64,000 nt of DNA from Rattus norvegicus (taxonomy: Eukaryota > Chordata > Mammalia > Rodentia > Muridae). The stretch spans positions 127,567,210 to 127,631,209 of the forward strand of contig NC_086020.1 of the NCBI RefSeq assembly GCF_036323735.1. The letters run 5' to 3'. The notes under the pieces are model-generated. The model saw only the letters and a list, made by a program, of their open reading frames with translations, was not told the origin of the DNA and searched no databases. Both the position numbers and the translations under genes were made by a program. This document shows positions 21,606-33,500 of the stretch, piece after piece (positions within the stretch are counted from its first letter, which is position 1; every line of letters begins with the position of its first letter).

Positions 21606-22570
21606 AAGTCATAAACATTTTTATAATGGTGTTTTAATAATATGAGCCATGAACTTTTTTTACATTAGATGGTAGGATATATACACTAAAATATTTATCC
21701 TAAAATTCTTTTCTGGAGATATTTAGATTTAACATATTTTTTAAAGTATCTTGATCACGTCTTTACTTCATGTGGAAGGAAGACATTCAAACAGATTAAT
21801 TTCTGTAATACATTCCTCCTAAAGATTCAAGGAATGAACCATTGAAACTTGATTCATGAATCTGGGTAAATCATATGTTTCTTACCCAATACAATATGGG
21901 AATTCTGATGGTAACTGGTAGCATAGCCACTTAGAAAACTGAACTCATTACCCAATGAATGGTACATAAGGAGTGTAACTAGTGTGCCCATTAGAGGGTA
22001 GTGAAATATTTTCACATTTTCTCTTATATCTAAGCAGCACTACTGTGAATTTACTAGCCACCTTTCTACCACATTAAAATTCACTCAAGGCCCAATAAAA
22101 TCTGCCAGTTGATTCCCAGGGGGCCCTCTGTAGACAGAGCCATTAGTGAAGTGCACAATTTAACTAGGGTATAGAGTGTGAAATCTCTTGAGAGTAGTGC
22201 GATACGTGATCTCAACCACAAGCAGCTGTGATTTCTTTTTGGAATCCCTCTGAGTCATGTCCCTCTGCAGCATTCTTTTGTATGCCTTTTTTCAGGCATA
22301 GTGTTCATCAACAATTGAAATATGTCACACAATAGTTTATCTTGATGGAAAATAGGTCTTCTACAATCAACTCAAAAGCATTATCTTGTTTATGGAAGTT
22401 ACAGATGCAATACAAATTGAGTCTTTTTGCTTTAACTCTTATAAACAAGGCCTCCCTTAGAGAACATAATAGATTTCCTGAAATGGAAAACTTTGCAATA
22501 TAATTTTCTTCTTGGTATTGATATGCAAGTAAAAGGCCTCCACTCTAAAATGTAAATATTTATTAATTAA
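21606..22570. other. Unassigned AT-rich DNA
   Basis: Nothing recognised. Confidence 0.45.
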
Positions 22571-22815
22571 AAACCAGCTCCATATGTAGCAGAGGATGGC
22601 CTTGTTGGGCACCAATGGAAGAAGAAGTCCTTGTCTTGCCAAGGCTGGACCCTCCATTGTATGGGAATGTTGGAGGGCGGGAAAGGGGGGGGTAGTTGGG
22701 GATGGAAACACCCTTATAGAAGAAGGGGAGGGGAATGCGATAGGGACTTATGTCTGGGAAACTGGGAAAGTGAATAAGATTTGAAATGTAAATAAAAAAT
22801 ACAATAAAAAAAAAC
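22571..22815 (+). mobile_element. 5'-truncated L1 3' UTR
   Basis: Sense L1 3' end: 'ccatatgtagcagaggatgg', 'ttgggcaccaatgg', the G-rich 'ggggggggtagttggggatg' tract, and 'gatttgaaatgtaaataaa' with an A-rich tail. Confidence 0.92.
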
Positions 22816-22887
22816 CAAACCAAACCAAATATTTGAATGTTTACTGAGAATATTATAGATACAACATTGTAAGGCTAGAGATTTTGA

Positions 22888-22890
<3 letters not shown>

Positions 22891-22923
<33 letters not shown>

Positions 22924-22940
22924 TATATATGTATATATGA

Positions 22941-22971
<31 letters not shown>

Positions 22972-22972
22972 T
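22891..22972. repeat. (AT)n microsatellite
   Basis: Two pure AT runs separated by imperfect 'gaatatatatgtatatatga'. Confidence 0.95.
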
Positions 22973-23175
22973 GAGATGAATCAGCAATGATGAGTATATA
23001 CTGATCAAGCAGAGGATTCTAGTTCAATTCCCAGAATCAAAGTCATATAACCTACAATCACCTGAACTCCAGTTCAAGGAAATCTGATCCCTCTGGCCTT
23101 CATGAGCAACAACATACAATACCCACATGCAGGGACACACACATAGTTAAAACTGACAACAAGTCTTTAAAAGAG
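22973..23175 (+). mobile_element. B3 SINE
   Basis: tRNA-derived SINE body: 'gttcaattcccagaatcaa', 'acctgaactccagttcaagg', 'tgatccctctggccttcat' and 'cacatgcagggacacacaca'. It matches the B3 layout, moderately diverged. Confidence 0.8.
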
Positions 23176-23404
23176 AATTACAACAATGACCTAAATGCAA
23201 AGGAAGTATACATAGGCCAGAGGTAGAACACCTCTGTTTGATTTTATTTTTAAAAATCACTGGAGGAACTTAGGATACTGGTCACTTTAACTCATAGTGT
23301 TGAGGAGTAAATAATATAGAAAGAGGATAAATGTTAGTGAATTTTGATGCCCACGGCATGTAAGACAGTAGATGTGGCATATGATGATATGTTATATTGA
23401 AGGA

Positions 23405-23725
23405 TAGAATACTACAACCAGACTGGGACTAAACCACCAATCAAAGACTATACATGGAGGGACCCTTGGTTTCAGTCACATATATAGCAGAGGATGGAAT
23501 TGTCTGGCATCAATAGGAGGCACATCAATGGCCCTTGGTCCTGTGAAGGTTTGTTACCCCAAAGTAGGAGAATGCCAGGGCATAGAGGTGGGAGTGGCTG
23601 GTTGGGTGGGAGGGGGAGCACCTTCATAGAAGCAAGGAGGGCATGAGAGAAGAGGGTTCCAGGAAAGGGGATAACGTTTAAAATGTAAATACATAAAATA
23701 TCCAATTAAAAAAAGAAAGAAAAAG
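23405..23725 (+). mobile_element. 5'-truncated L1 3' UTR
   Basis: Sense L1 3' end: 'gggactaaaccaccaatcaa', 'catggagggacccttggttt', 'gtgggagggggagcacc', 'ataacgtttaaaatgtaaat', then an A-rich tail at about 23700-23725. Confidence 0.92.
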
Positions 23726-23854
23726 GTTAGATTTCCAATTGCTAGCTCGGGAAAAAGTCCAAATTATAAAAGAAGTTTCAAGAAATAGTACAAACTGAGC
23801 ATGACTTTTATACTAATGTGTTTAGAAATTTTGTATCTATGTATGCATATGTGT

Positions 23855-23861
<7 letters not shown>

Positions 23862-23895
<34 letters not shown>
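23862..23895. repeat. (TA)n microsatellite
   Basis: Pure TA run of about 17 units. Confidence 0.95.
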
Positions 23896-23898
<3 letters not shown>

Positions 23899-26101
23899 TA
23901 ATGATAAACTAGTTCTTGAATCTGAAAACAAGGAAGGAGTCTAGGGGAGGTTTGTGGGGAAGAAAGTAAGGAGAAAAGAGATGCAATTATAATTTCTAAA
24001 AGGAAAAGAAATAATTTCTAAAATAAAATTCTGCCACCTTTCACAAAAGGAATTTTTCTGTTGAATGTATTTTTTTTGTACCAATGTAAAGATAAAATAT
24101 TTAAAAACTGTCAGTCTGTATCTCTTGATATTAAACAAGGATGCAATTCCTAAGAAAAACAAACAATATCAAAAAAATACACAAGAGAGAATATGATTAA
24201 GCTAGTTCAGTAAAATGGTGACAAACGTCTAAATTAGTGTACCCCAAGTCAAGAAAAATATGAAGACAGCCACTGGAGCTATAGTAAATAGAGTTTATAA
24301 TACTTAAGAACTGATTAAATATGAACTTCATTTTAGAATAAAGGAAGGATATTGGGACATAGATGGCTTGAGCCTTGTGTTTGCTTTAATAGTCATCTGT
24401 ATTCTAAAGAAAATAAATATTCTCACTCTATCCTTCCAAATTTTCTGTTTTGTGCTTTAAACATAGTTGGACAATGGCTTCCTGGCTTTTAGCGGTGAAT
24501 CTTGTTTGGTGGCATCTTAAACACAGAGCTGGAGTCAAAACCTCTTTGCAGATTTGAATCTCATTCTTCCCTTACCATTCCTCACAACTGCTAAATGTTG
24601 TTCTATCTCCTTTTTGTCTTCCAAAATCTCATTACTCCTCTTTATTTACAGTGTCATGAACATCTACTAGGGTAATTTTTTACTGGCCTCTTTCCATTCT
24701 GTTGTCCAATACTGGCATCAAATGTCCTTTCAGACAAATAGCTATATGGAATGGAAGTCTTTCATTTTGGTCCTTGGACTTTACTCCCTCTTGTCTTCTC
24801 ACATCACATTTTATATTACTCTTTAACTCCTATATCTGTACTATAACTATGCTTCAGTTATACAGCCTCGATTTCCTAAGTAAATGACTTGACATGTTCC
24901 TTTTTCTCCTCTGAAATCATTCATTTCTTCTTCCAACTCTTACCCCATTTCATTTTATATTTGCTTAGGCTTCTCACCTCAGCTCAGATATCATTTCACC
25001 AAGGAAATTTATGATCCCAGTAGAGTCAAGTCAGACTACAGTAATCTATTTATGTAATGTTCTAGGTTGTTTTGATACATTTCTAAATAAGTAGTCTTAA
25101 GACCATAGGACTGTGTAAAATTAAAGTGTAACAATTCAGAAAAAGCATGGTCCTAGGAGAAGGAATAAAATTTGAATGCAGAAAAATGTAATTAGCAGTT
25201 AAAGATTTGTGGAGCTTGTTTGTTACCAACAACAGATGTAGAAAACAAAATTAAAGGTCCCAGAATAAGAACAGTGAAGTAGGGAATAGCTGGGTCAATG
25301 ATGTAGCAAAATCAGTTATGACTGTGCAGAAGACCAGTGGAGAATGCTTGCAAGGATGTTAAGGAAGACTTTTTGAAAAACATTTTGCAAGGATGTTAAA
25401 GAAGACTATTTGAAAAACATTAAGACACAAAGACCTAAAAATAGCTATGATGTGTTAGTAGAATGAGAAACAGATATTGGCTTTTGGACTATGAGAATTC
25501 CATAGAGAGAAAATAAACCCAGTAGCTAGATGCAGGAAAGAAAGCAGTAGAGGGGGAAGGGATTAAAATTTAGCAAGTTTTGTTGGACATGATGAGACAA
25601 AGAGAAAGAATAGTTATTTTTATCTAAGTGGAGAATTTAGATCGCAAACAGTCACTGTTGAAAACCTGGCCATAATCTCCATATGGTTAGGTGATATTAC
25701 TTATCTCCTGCTACTGAATTTCCTGGACTGAAAGTATGACAATTGTATACGTCTCTGTGTTTAAACACATAAAATATAGACAGGGTGATATTATTGTTAG
25801 TGCTAAAGCCTGTCAGCTAGGCCTATAGGCTAAATCTTCTTCCACAGTTATTTTTGCAAGGATCATGATCTGAGAGCAATTTACAAGTTAAAAAATATCA
25901 CAAGAAGAGTAACATTTACATTAGCTGTGTTATAATATGCCACACTTTGCTCTAAATCTCTCCATTTGTTAGTTCACATAATGTTTATAGTTGTTCTGCA
26001 AAGTACATGAAAGATCATAGAGCCAATGAGTAGGTCATACACAAACCAAAATTCAGGAAATCTTTCTGCAGAAACCTATTTCAAATATGAATATTTACTC
26101 A

Positions 26102-26106
<5 letters not shown>
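23896..26106. other. Unassigned AT-rich DNA
   Basis: About 2.2 kb of apparently single-copy sequence without a supported gene. It contains a short tandem duplication at 25348-25420. Confidence 0.5.
25348..25420. repeat. Two-copy 37-bp tandem duplication
   Basis: The unit beginning ttgcaaggatgttaagg at 25348 recurs at 25385, with 34 of 36 bases identical. Confidence 0.93.
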
Positions 26107-26168
<62 letters not shown>

Positions 26169-26175
26169 GAGAGAT
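26107..26175 (+). repeat. (GA)n microsatellite
   Basis: About 27 pure GA units, then a short interrupted extension with 'gatagaga'. Confidence 0.97.
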
Positions 26176-28813
26176 CTATTTTGGTGAATTTTAAGAGTTC
26201 TGTTTCTTGTTCTAGAGAGGTAAAGGAAGACTAAGGAAAATGGAACAATACTCTCAGCATCATTTCACAGAATTAACTTTAAATCTCAATTCAACAGCAT
26301 CTCCTATGAAGAGGCATTTTACTCTTCTCAGTAGTAAACCTGCATTATATCAATTATAATTTATTATCATTTCTCTATTATAACAATTGATAATCTGTCA
26401 ATACTTGTTGCTTTATCTCCCTATATAAATACCTTCCTAGTATCCTAGACTGTATCCTGACTCACAAAACTATATATTCACTCTGTTCTTCAAAGAGAAC
26501 ATATAATGACCTATGGCTTAGGAAAATGAGCTCAAGTTAATCACTATTTAAATTGAGAAAATGTAGTGGAAATAAGCCAGTAACTATTATTGGTATTCTA
26601 TTAGATCAACTTATTGTTTTTCCAATCTCAGTATTTAAGTCATTTTTCTTTCTTGGTTTCTCACTAGCTGGAGAAAGGAAAACAGAATTCGGCCCTGTAT
26701 GGGGAGTTTTCTTTGTCCACAGAGGTTTGTCCACGAAGGAACTGCATCTGCTCCGCGTTGCGTGAGGTTTCTTTGGTAGCTTGTTCCTCTCCAACAAGCA
26801 GCATCAATTGTCCTTTGTGCATATATGCACTTCATTCCTGCCAAATTTCACCAGATGTTAGTTACGTTTCTGAGAACAGAAGATGGGCAGGATCCAAAAT
26901 CCTAGGGAAGTTAAATCCTGCCAGAGCTCACCTGAATTCTGTGGGGAAACACACACAAAGCAAAATCCAGCATAAATTATCTCACTTGGACAAGTTCAAT
27001 GTAGATTAAATATTTTCCCACGGACTCCAGGCTGCTGTATTTGTATAGAATGCAGACAAGTCGAAAAATATTTTTATTTTCTCTAAAATGAAGGTTATGT
27101 CATTCTTTTCAGGTCGTGTTTTGTTTCTGTACACCAACAGGTCAAACTGAGAATGAGCCTGATGCTTGCCTTGAACGGAATCAGCTAACTGCTCTAAAGA
27201 GATGGTTTACTGGGGAGTAACAGGTGTATGAATCACATCATCCTGAGAGGAACAGAGTAAGGACACAAATAATCAAAGGGAAGTTCCCAGAAAGAACTAA
27301 GAAAATAATTGGCTGAAAATATCACTGTCTTTTCTCCTTACATCTCTAAACAACTCAGCTGACCTTGAAGGCAGAGGGCACCAGATCAAGAGCAGGTCAA
27401 GGAGGACCTGTAGTAAGGTTGTGCTTTCAGAGAAATGTACATCATCCCTCATTTTTCAAGATCGTGTTAATAAATATTCACACTGCACTTTACACCTCTG
27501 CCTTAACTTATAATACAGCAAGTGGATCTCACTAGATTTTTCAATGGTCAATAGATAAGTATTCTAGACTTCTTTGAAAAAGGGTCATAACAAGGAGTAG
27601 CTCTTTCAAAAGGCCCCAAACATAAGCAGATTAAGTAAATAGGAATCATAAATGAAGCATTGTTCTTCTTTGTTCTCATTTCTACAACAGATGGTTGAGT
27701 GAAAAGCTCTTACAAACTCAGAATACTGATTGAATAATGGAATATTATCTGTGTGGCTCATTTAGAATATGTAATTAGGTTTAATCTTTTGTTATGTACT
27801 CAAGTATCTTTTTTTTTTTATAAAAAAGCAGCTTAAGTCTAATGTTGGTCCAGGAACATTCAAAGACTTTTAAACCTAGGCTTACAAATTCTTCTGTAGA
27901 ATGGAATTCTATAAAAGTAAAATGTACAATAAATTAAAAATCACCCAGTATTACTTATCTCTAAGAAAATATGTAAGATTGACACTGGAGAGCAATTGTT
28001 TTAGAAATCCTATTCTAATTTATTATAACAAGTAAGAGACAATCATAAATTTTCAGTGTGTATTAAAGTGAAGGTAATAAACTCATAACCCCAAATACTA
28101 TATTTAAAATTTATAGATGGATGGAAATTACAATAATAATGTTATAAGAATACAGAAACCCTAGTCAAAATCCAAAAGAATTAACAACAAATCCAAATAA
28201 AATGCTTTGATTTTGTTTGTTTGTAAATATTGCAGATTCTTAGGAGAAAAATAAATATTTGAAAATCAGTTCAGTTTGCCATTTGTCTTAATGATGATCC
28301 TAAGTCAATAGCTAATAGAATACATAGTTGCTCCTTCCTTAAGAGCTCATCAGGTACATCAAATTATATATTTTGTGATGAGATCAAACAAGGCCATTCC
28401 AGCTCTTGCCTAGCTAAACTACTTATTTGTAACTAAATCTCATTATGAATGCTTTTATTTAAAAAAATAAAACTTCCCTTAAATGTATTAAAATTATTTG
28501 TATTTACCATATTACATTCTTTTGCTTTTGTTTTTGTCAGTTATTCTAGTTTATATTACATTTTCATGTGAATTTTACCATTCAGTTTTAATGATAACCA
28601 TTTCAGTGAATACAAACTAAATAGAGTACCTTGTATTATATCATAAGAGATCTTTCTAACTGAATGACAAGGGTTAATACAGTTGGATCAGTCTCATTGT
28701 ATTTAGCCATATGATTAAATTTTCAAGTTCCAGCTAATGCATGTCTCTTAACATTTATAAACAACCAGACTATCAAAGAAGGAACAGGCTTCATGTCAAA
28801 AATAGAAATGACA
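26176..28813. other. Unassigned DNA
   Basis: About 2.6 kb with no recognised mobile element. Overlapping frames of 63-98 codons at 26553-27009 show no known domain, and I see no reason to call them genes. Confidence 0.45.
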
Positions 28814-28827
28814 CATTTGTGATTCTT

Positions 28828-28947
28828 TTTTTTTCTGACTTCTTTTTATTTATTTATTTATTTTTATTAACTTGAGTATTTCTTATTTACATTTCGAGTG
28901 TTATTCCCTTTCCCGGTTTCCGGGCAAACATCCCCCTCCCCACTCTC
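28828..28947 (-). mobile_element. Very short young L1 3'-end insertion
   Basis: Antisense of the young rat L1 3' terminus: 'cttgagtatttcttatttac', 'cattTCGAGTGttattccc' and 'ccggtttccgggcaaacatc', with a T-rich (TTTA)n left edge as its tail. The perfect 14-base duplication catttgtgattctt is at 28814-28827 and 28948-28961. Only about 80 bases of L1 were copied besides the tail. Confidence 0.95.
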
Positions 28948-29124
28948 CATTTGTGATTCTTATCTACAACAACTCGAAAGAGTAATCTGTGAACTATTGT
29001 ATTTACAACTTGCTATTACTAGTATGTTAAGAACAATAAATACTCCCATAGTCATTGGCTGCTAAAACATTCAATAGTAAGAATGTAAGATAGCCTAAGT
29101 GCCCTAGGTACATAAGTTTACAGT

Positions 29125-29214
29125 TATCTATCTGTCTGTCTATATCTATCATCTATCTACTTACCTACATATCTATCTATCTTCTATCTACCTATCTATC
29201 CGTCCATCTATTTA
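29125..29214. repeat. Imperfect (TCTA)n microsatellite
   Basis: Degenerate tetranucleotide repeat with TCTG, TCTA and CCTA variants. Confidence 0.92.
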
Positions 29215-29626
29215 TAAACTATATGTGTATATGTGTGTGTAGGTAGATTTCAATATTAATTTAAGCATGAGAGATTGTTCAAAGTAATCTTCCTTACATA
29301 ACATACTCTTTATGAAGGGTCTTCAAGTCAAGACCTCAGTAGTTAGTGACAGACTTGGTTAGAACACTTCCTTTCTTCCTCTACAGGATGTAAGGTATTA
29401 AATGAAGAAGAATGTCTAATACAACCACGTGTTTCAAAATATAATTTTAGATCCAGTTTGAAAAATAGAAAGTTAAGGAATATTGAAAGAGATTTTTTTT
29501 AAAATGGAGATTTTATGACACTGATGAAATTGTTATCTTATTAATAATAAGAAAAATAAACAGGGTATAATTTATTTTGTCATCACCTCACACATTTTCT
29601 CACATGGATTATAAAGTCAAAGAAAG
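29215..29626. other. Unassigned DNA
   Basis: Nothing recognised. Confidence 0.5.
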
Positions 29627-29768
29627 AAAGGGTGGTTAGGGAGGGGAACACCTGTATAGAAGAAGGGGAGGAGGATGGGATAAGGAGCTTATGGACAGGA
29701 AACCGGGAAAGGGAATAACATTTAAAATGTAAGTAAAAAATATCCAATAAAAATTGAAATAAAAAGGA
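29627..29768 (+). mobile_element. 5'-truncated L1 3' end
   Basis: About 140 bases of L1 3' terminus: a purine-rich 'gaagaaggggaggaggatgg' region, 'ggaaaccgggaaagggaat', 'aacatttaaaatgtaagta', then an A-rich tail. Confidence 0.93.
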
Positions 29769-29787
29769 TGAATAAATAGGCAAAATG

Positions 29788-29788
<1 letters not shown>

Positions 29789-29824
<36 letters not shown>

Positions 29825-29836
29825 TACACACACAAG
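29789..29836 (+). repeat. (CA)n microsatellite
   Basis: CA dinucleotides starting about 20 bases after the L1 tail, with one 'aacata' interruption. Confidence 0.96.
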
Positions 29837-30928
29837 TCACAGAGATCCCTTTAAAGCATTCTATTTATCTTTTATCTCCTGAAATATTCAGTGTTTGCTA
29901 CCAATGGAAGCCACTGGCTCTTTGCTGTGTAATGCATGCATATTTGAGTTTGAGTTCCATGATTCAACTTGAATATTTGGATTCTGCTAACATATGAATT
30001 TTATTTCAGGATAATACCTCTTTCATAATACCTCTTTTCCACTTCTGTGTCAGATGTGCATTCTGGGAACTCTGGTTTGAAACCAACCACCAATTTTATA
30101 CTTGACCCAGATACTTGAAGTAAATGGGGCATTTTAACGGCACGTGTGATTTTTTTTTCCAAAAATATAAATGAACATCAAACATATTTTAATAGGTCTC
30201 TCTATCCTTGTTTTATTTCTTCTAAATAATAAAGTTCTAGTGTTTCTACCTCTATAACAAATGTGTAAGGCTGTAGAGTAATTCCCTACTTTGCTTGAAG
30301 AGTGTGTGTGTGTGTGTGTGTGTGTGTGATTTCTACCATAAACAGTCCCCAGGCAATCTTCTATGATATACACTTGTGAGGAAAGTGTGGAATTTCTCAT
30401 AGAATATGATTATAATATGTTAATAATATAATTCTACTACTAGTATACATTTATACATAGAACATGAAATGTGTAAATGTGTATGTTGTGACTAAAGGCT
30501 TTATCCTGGCTAGCAGCCATAAGGGAAGCATACAACAGATTAATTCATTGTGATTTTTTAATCATATGCATTCTTAATATGAATTATTTGTTTAATTAAC
30601 ACCTTCTGCCTTAACAAGGGGTGCTAACATATGGTAGCATCTGCTGAGCCTTGCCTCCTGATGTGAAATGAAAGATTTTGAATTTAAACATTTGCCAGAT
30701 ATATGAACACACATTCAGTGGGGTATGATTGGCATCACTCTCAGTTAACCAAATGGTTTTTTGTGTAAAACTGTAAAAAGGAGTCACAATTCATTCTGTG
30801 TATATTTGTACATCTTGTCTATAGCTACAAACTATTAAGGACTTACTGTGGTTGCTGTAGCAATGAAAGTTGCTAGACATTTTGATTAATCAGAAAGAGT
30901 TAATATAACTTAAAAGCTTTATACAATG
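29837..30928. other. Unassigned AT-rich DNA
   Basis: No gene or mobile element recognised apart from a small (GT)n at 30302-30329. Confidence 0.5.
30302..30329 (+). repeat. (GT)n microsatellite
   Basis: Pure GT, about 14 units. Confidence 0.95.
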
Positions 30929-32024
30929 AACCCACACACCTATAGTCACTTGATCTCTGACATAGGACCTAAAACCATCCAGTGGAAGAAAGATAGCATT
31001 TTCATCAGATGATGCTGGTTCAACTGGAGGTGAGCATGTAGAAGAATGCATATCGATCCATGCTTATCACCCTGTGCAAAGCTTAAGTCCAAGTGGATCA
31101 AGAACCTCCACATCAAACCAGATACACTCAAACTAATAGAAGCAAAAGTGGGGAAGAGTCTCGAACACATGGGCACTGGGGAAAATTTCCCGAAAAAAAC
31201 ACCAGTGGCTCATGCTCTAAGATCAAGAATTGACAAATGGGACCTCATAAAGTCGCAAAGCTTTAGTAAAGCAAAATACACTGTCATTAGGACAAAATGG
31301 CAACCAACAGATTGGGAAAAGATCTTTACCAATCCTACATCTGATAGAGGGCTTATATCCAAAATATGCAAAGAACTCAAGAAGTTAAATTCCATAGAGG
31401 CAAATAACCCCATTAAAAATGGTGTACAGAGCTAAACAAAACATTCTCAGCTGAGGATTATCAAATGGCCAAAAAGTACCTAAAGAAATATTCAACATCC
31501 TTAATCATCAGGGAAATGCAAATTAAAACAACCCTGAGATTCCACCTCACACCAGTCAGAATGGTTAAGATAAATAACTCAGGTGATAGCAGATGCTGGC
31601 GAGGATGTGGAGAAAGAGGAACACTCCTCCATTGTTGGTGTGGTATTACAAACTAGAACAACCACTCTGGAAATCAGTCTGGAGCTTCCTCAGACATTCC
31701 ACTACCTGAGGACCCAGCTATACCTCTCTTGCGCATATACCCAAATGATGCTCAAACATACAACAAAGACACTTACTCCACTACGTTCATAGCAGCCTTA
31801 TTTATCATAGCCAGAAGCTGGAAAGAACCCAGATGCCCTTCAACATAGGAATGAATTCAAAAAGTGTGGTACATCTACACAATGGAGTACTACTCAGCTA
31901 TCAAAAACAATGACTTCATGAGATTCACAGGCAAATGGAATGAAGTAGAAAATATCATCCTTAGTGAGGTTACTCAATCACAGAAAAACACCCTTCGTAT
32001 GTACTCATTGATAAGTAGATATTA
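30929..32024 (+). pseudogene. L1-C ORF2 C-terminal pseudogene
   Basis: This 5'-truncated L1 starts downstream of the reverse transcriptase active site and retains the conserved C-terminal ORF2 region. Readable blocks are HIKPDTLKLIEAKVGKSLEH, SRIDKWDLIKSQSFSKAK and TDRGLISKICKELKKLN-type sequence in a 129-codon open stretch (31046-31435). It ends at the same NPIKNG..QS stop seen in L1-B and in the composite L1, because an A-run has five rather than six A's at about 31414. The Cys-rich segment (SRCWRGCGERGTLLHC) follows in another frame near 31590. Not functional. Confidence 0.92.
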
Positions 32025-32740
32025 GCCAAAAAGCTTGAATTACCTAAGATGCAATCCACAGACCACAGGAAGCTAAAGAAGATGACCAAAATGTGGATTC
32101 TCCCACTCCTTCTTAAAAGGGGGAAATATCCATAGGAGGGGATATGGAAGCAAAGATTAGAGCAGTGACTCAAGGAATGGTCATTCAGAGCCTGACCCAC
32201 ATGTGGCCCATATATATATATATATAGCCGCCAAAACTAGATAAAATTGACGTAGCTAGAAAATGCATGCTGAAAGGGACTGGATATAGATCTCTCCTGC
32301 AAGATACATCCAGAGCATGTCCAATACAGAGGTCAGTGCTAGCAGCAAACCACCGAACTGAGAATAGGACCCCCTTGGTGGAATTAGAGGAAGTATTGAT
32401 AGAGTTGAAGGCACTTACAACCCCATAAGAACAACAATGCCAACCAACCAGAGCTTCCAGGGACTAAACCACTACCAAAAGACTATACATGGACTGACCC
32501 AGGGCTACATATGTAGCAGAGAATAACCTTGTTGGGGCACCAGGGGAAGGGAAGCCCTTGGTCGTGCCAAGGTATGGGTGGGGCAATTAGGGGGATGTGT
32601 ATGGGGAATACTCATATGGGGAGGGGGAGGAGAGAGGGAAGGGAGGGAATGGGGACTAATGGACAGGAAACCGGGAAAGGGAATAATCTTTGAAATGTAA
32701 GTAAATTAATATATCTAATAAAAATTTAAAAAAGAAAGAA
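32025..32740 (+). mobile_element. L1-C 3' UTR and tail
   Basis: Older-type 3' UTR containing 'aaatatccataggaggggat', a small (TA)n at 32208-32226, 'aagacatgg'-like text, a G/A-rich tract at 32570-32650, 'ggaaaccgggaaagggaat', and a tail near 32715-32740. Confidence 0.92.
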
Positions 32741-33423
32741 AAGCAGATAAGAAATTTCAGTGAGAATAGACTTTCGCTCACTGACTCTTCATGTTTGTCT
32801 GCATTAGGATCTGTGATCCTAGAACGGGCACAGTAATTGTAGAAAGTAAAAGTCACTCAAAAGATAGAAAAATAAGATATGTTAAATATAAAGAGAAATT
32901 ACAATAAGTTGAACTGGTAATTATGAAATGTAGTGTCCACTGAGCTCCAAGTGTATACATATGTGGTGGTCAAAATGAGTGAATTGATTTTGTTGTATAA
33001 ATTGTTAGTAGAAGAAATTGATAAGATGAACCAATAGCTTTAGTCCTATCTATACAGATTATTGAAGAGCAGAACTCTCTGGTGACAAGAATCAAAAACA
33101 AATATATAGATGCAAAAACAGCCAAGAAACAAAAGCTAAAATAAATGAACTTGAATCTCCAAAATTCTGATATATTAAGTGTTAATAAAAGAAGATTCTT
33201 AGGGAAGAAATTCTTACAGTTATAACTTGATGTAGAGAAATGTTGTATTGTAAATAGTGTATGAGCCTAAATGGTATTAAAAGTGAAAAACACTACAATA
33301 GCCTAAGTACACAACTTGGTATAAAGTAGAAATGTATTAATTTAATGTATAAATGTAGAGATTTAAAAAATGAATAATATAATCTGACTGAATGAGAGAC
33401 CAGTGTTGTGAGTTTAGATAGGT

Positions 33424-33424
<1 letters not shown>
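32741..33424. other. Unassigned AT-rich DNA
   Basis: Nothing recognised. Confidence 0.5.
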
Positions 33425-33493
<69 letters not shown>

Positions 33494-33500
33494 TGTGTGT
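33425..33500 (+). repeat. Compound (TC)n(TG)n microsatellite
   Basis: About 25 TC units switch directly to about 12 TG units. Confidence 0.97.

Noticed and set aside
26553..27009. Cluster of overlapping 63-98-codon frames as a possible small gene
   Set aside because: Frames on both strands overlap, none shows a recognisable domain, and no splice or promoter context is visible.
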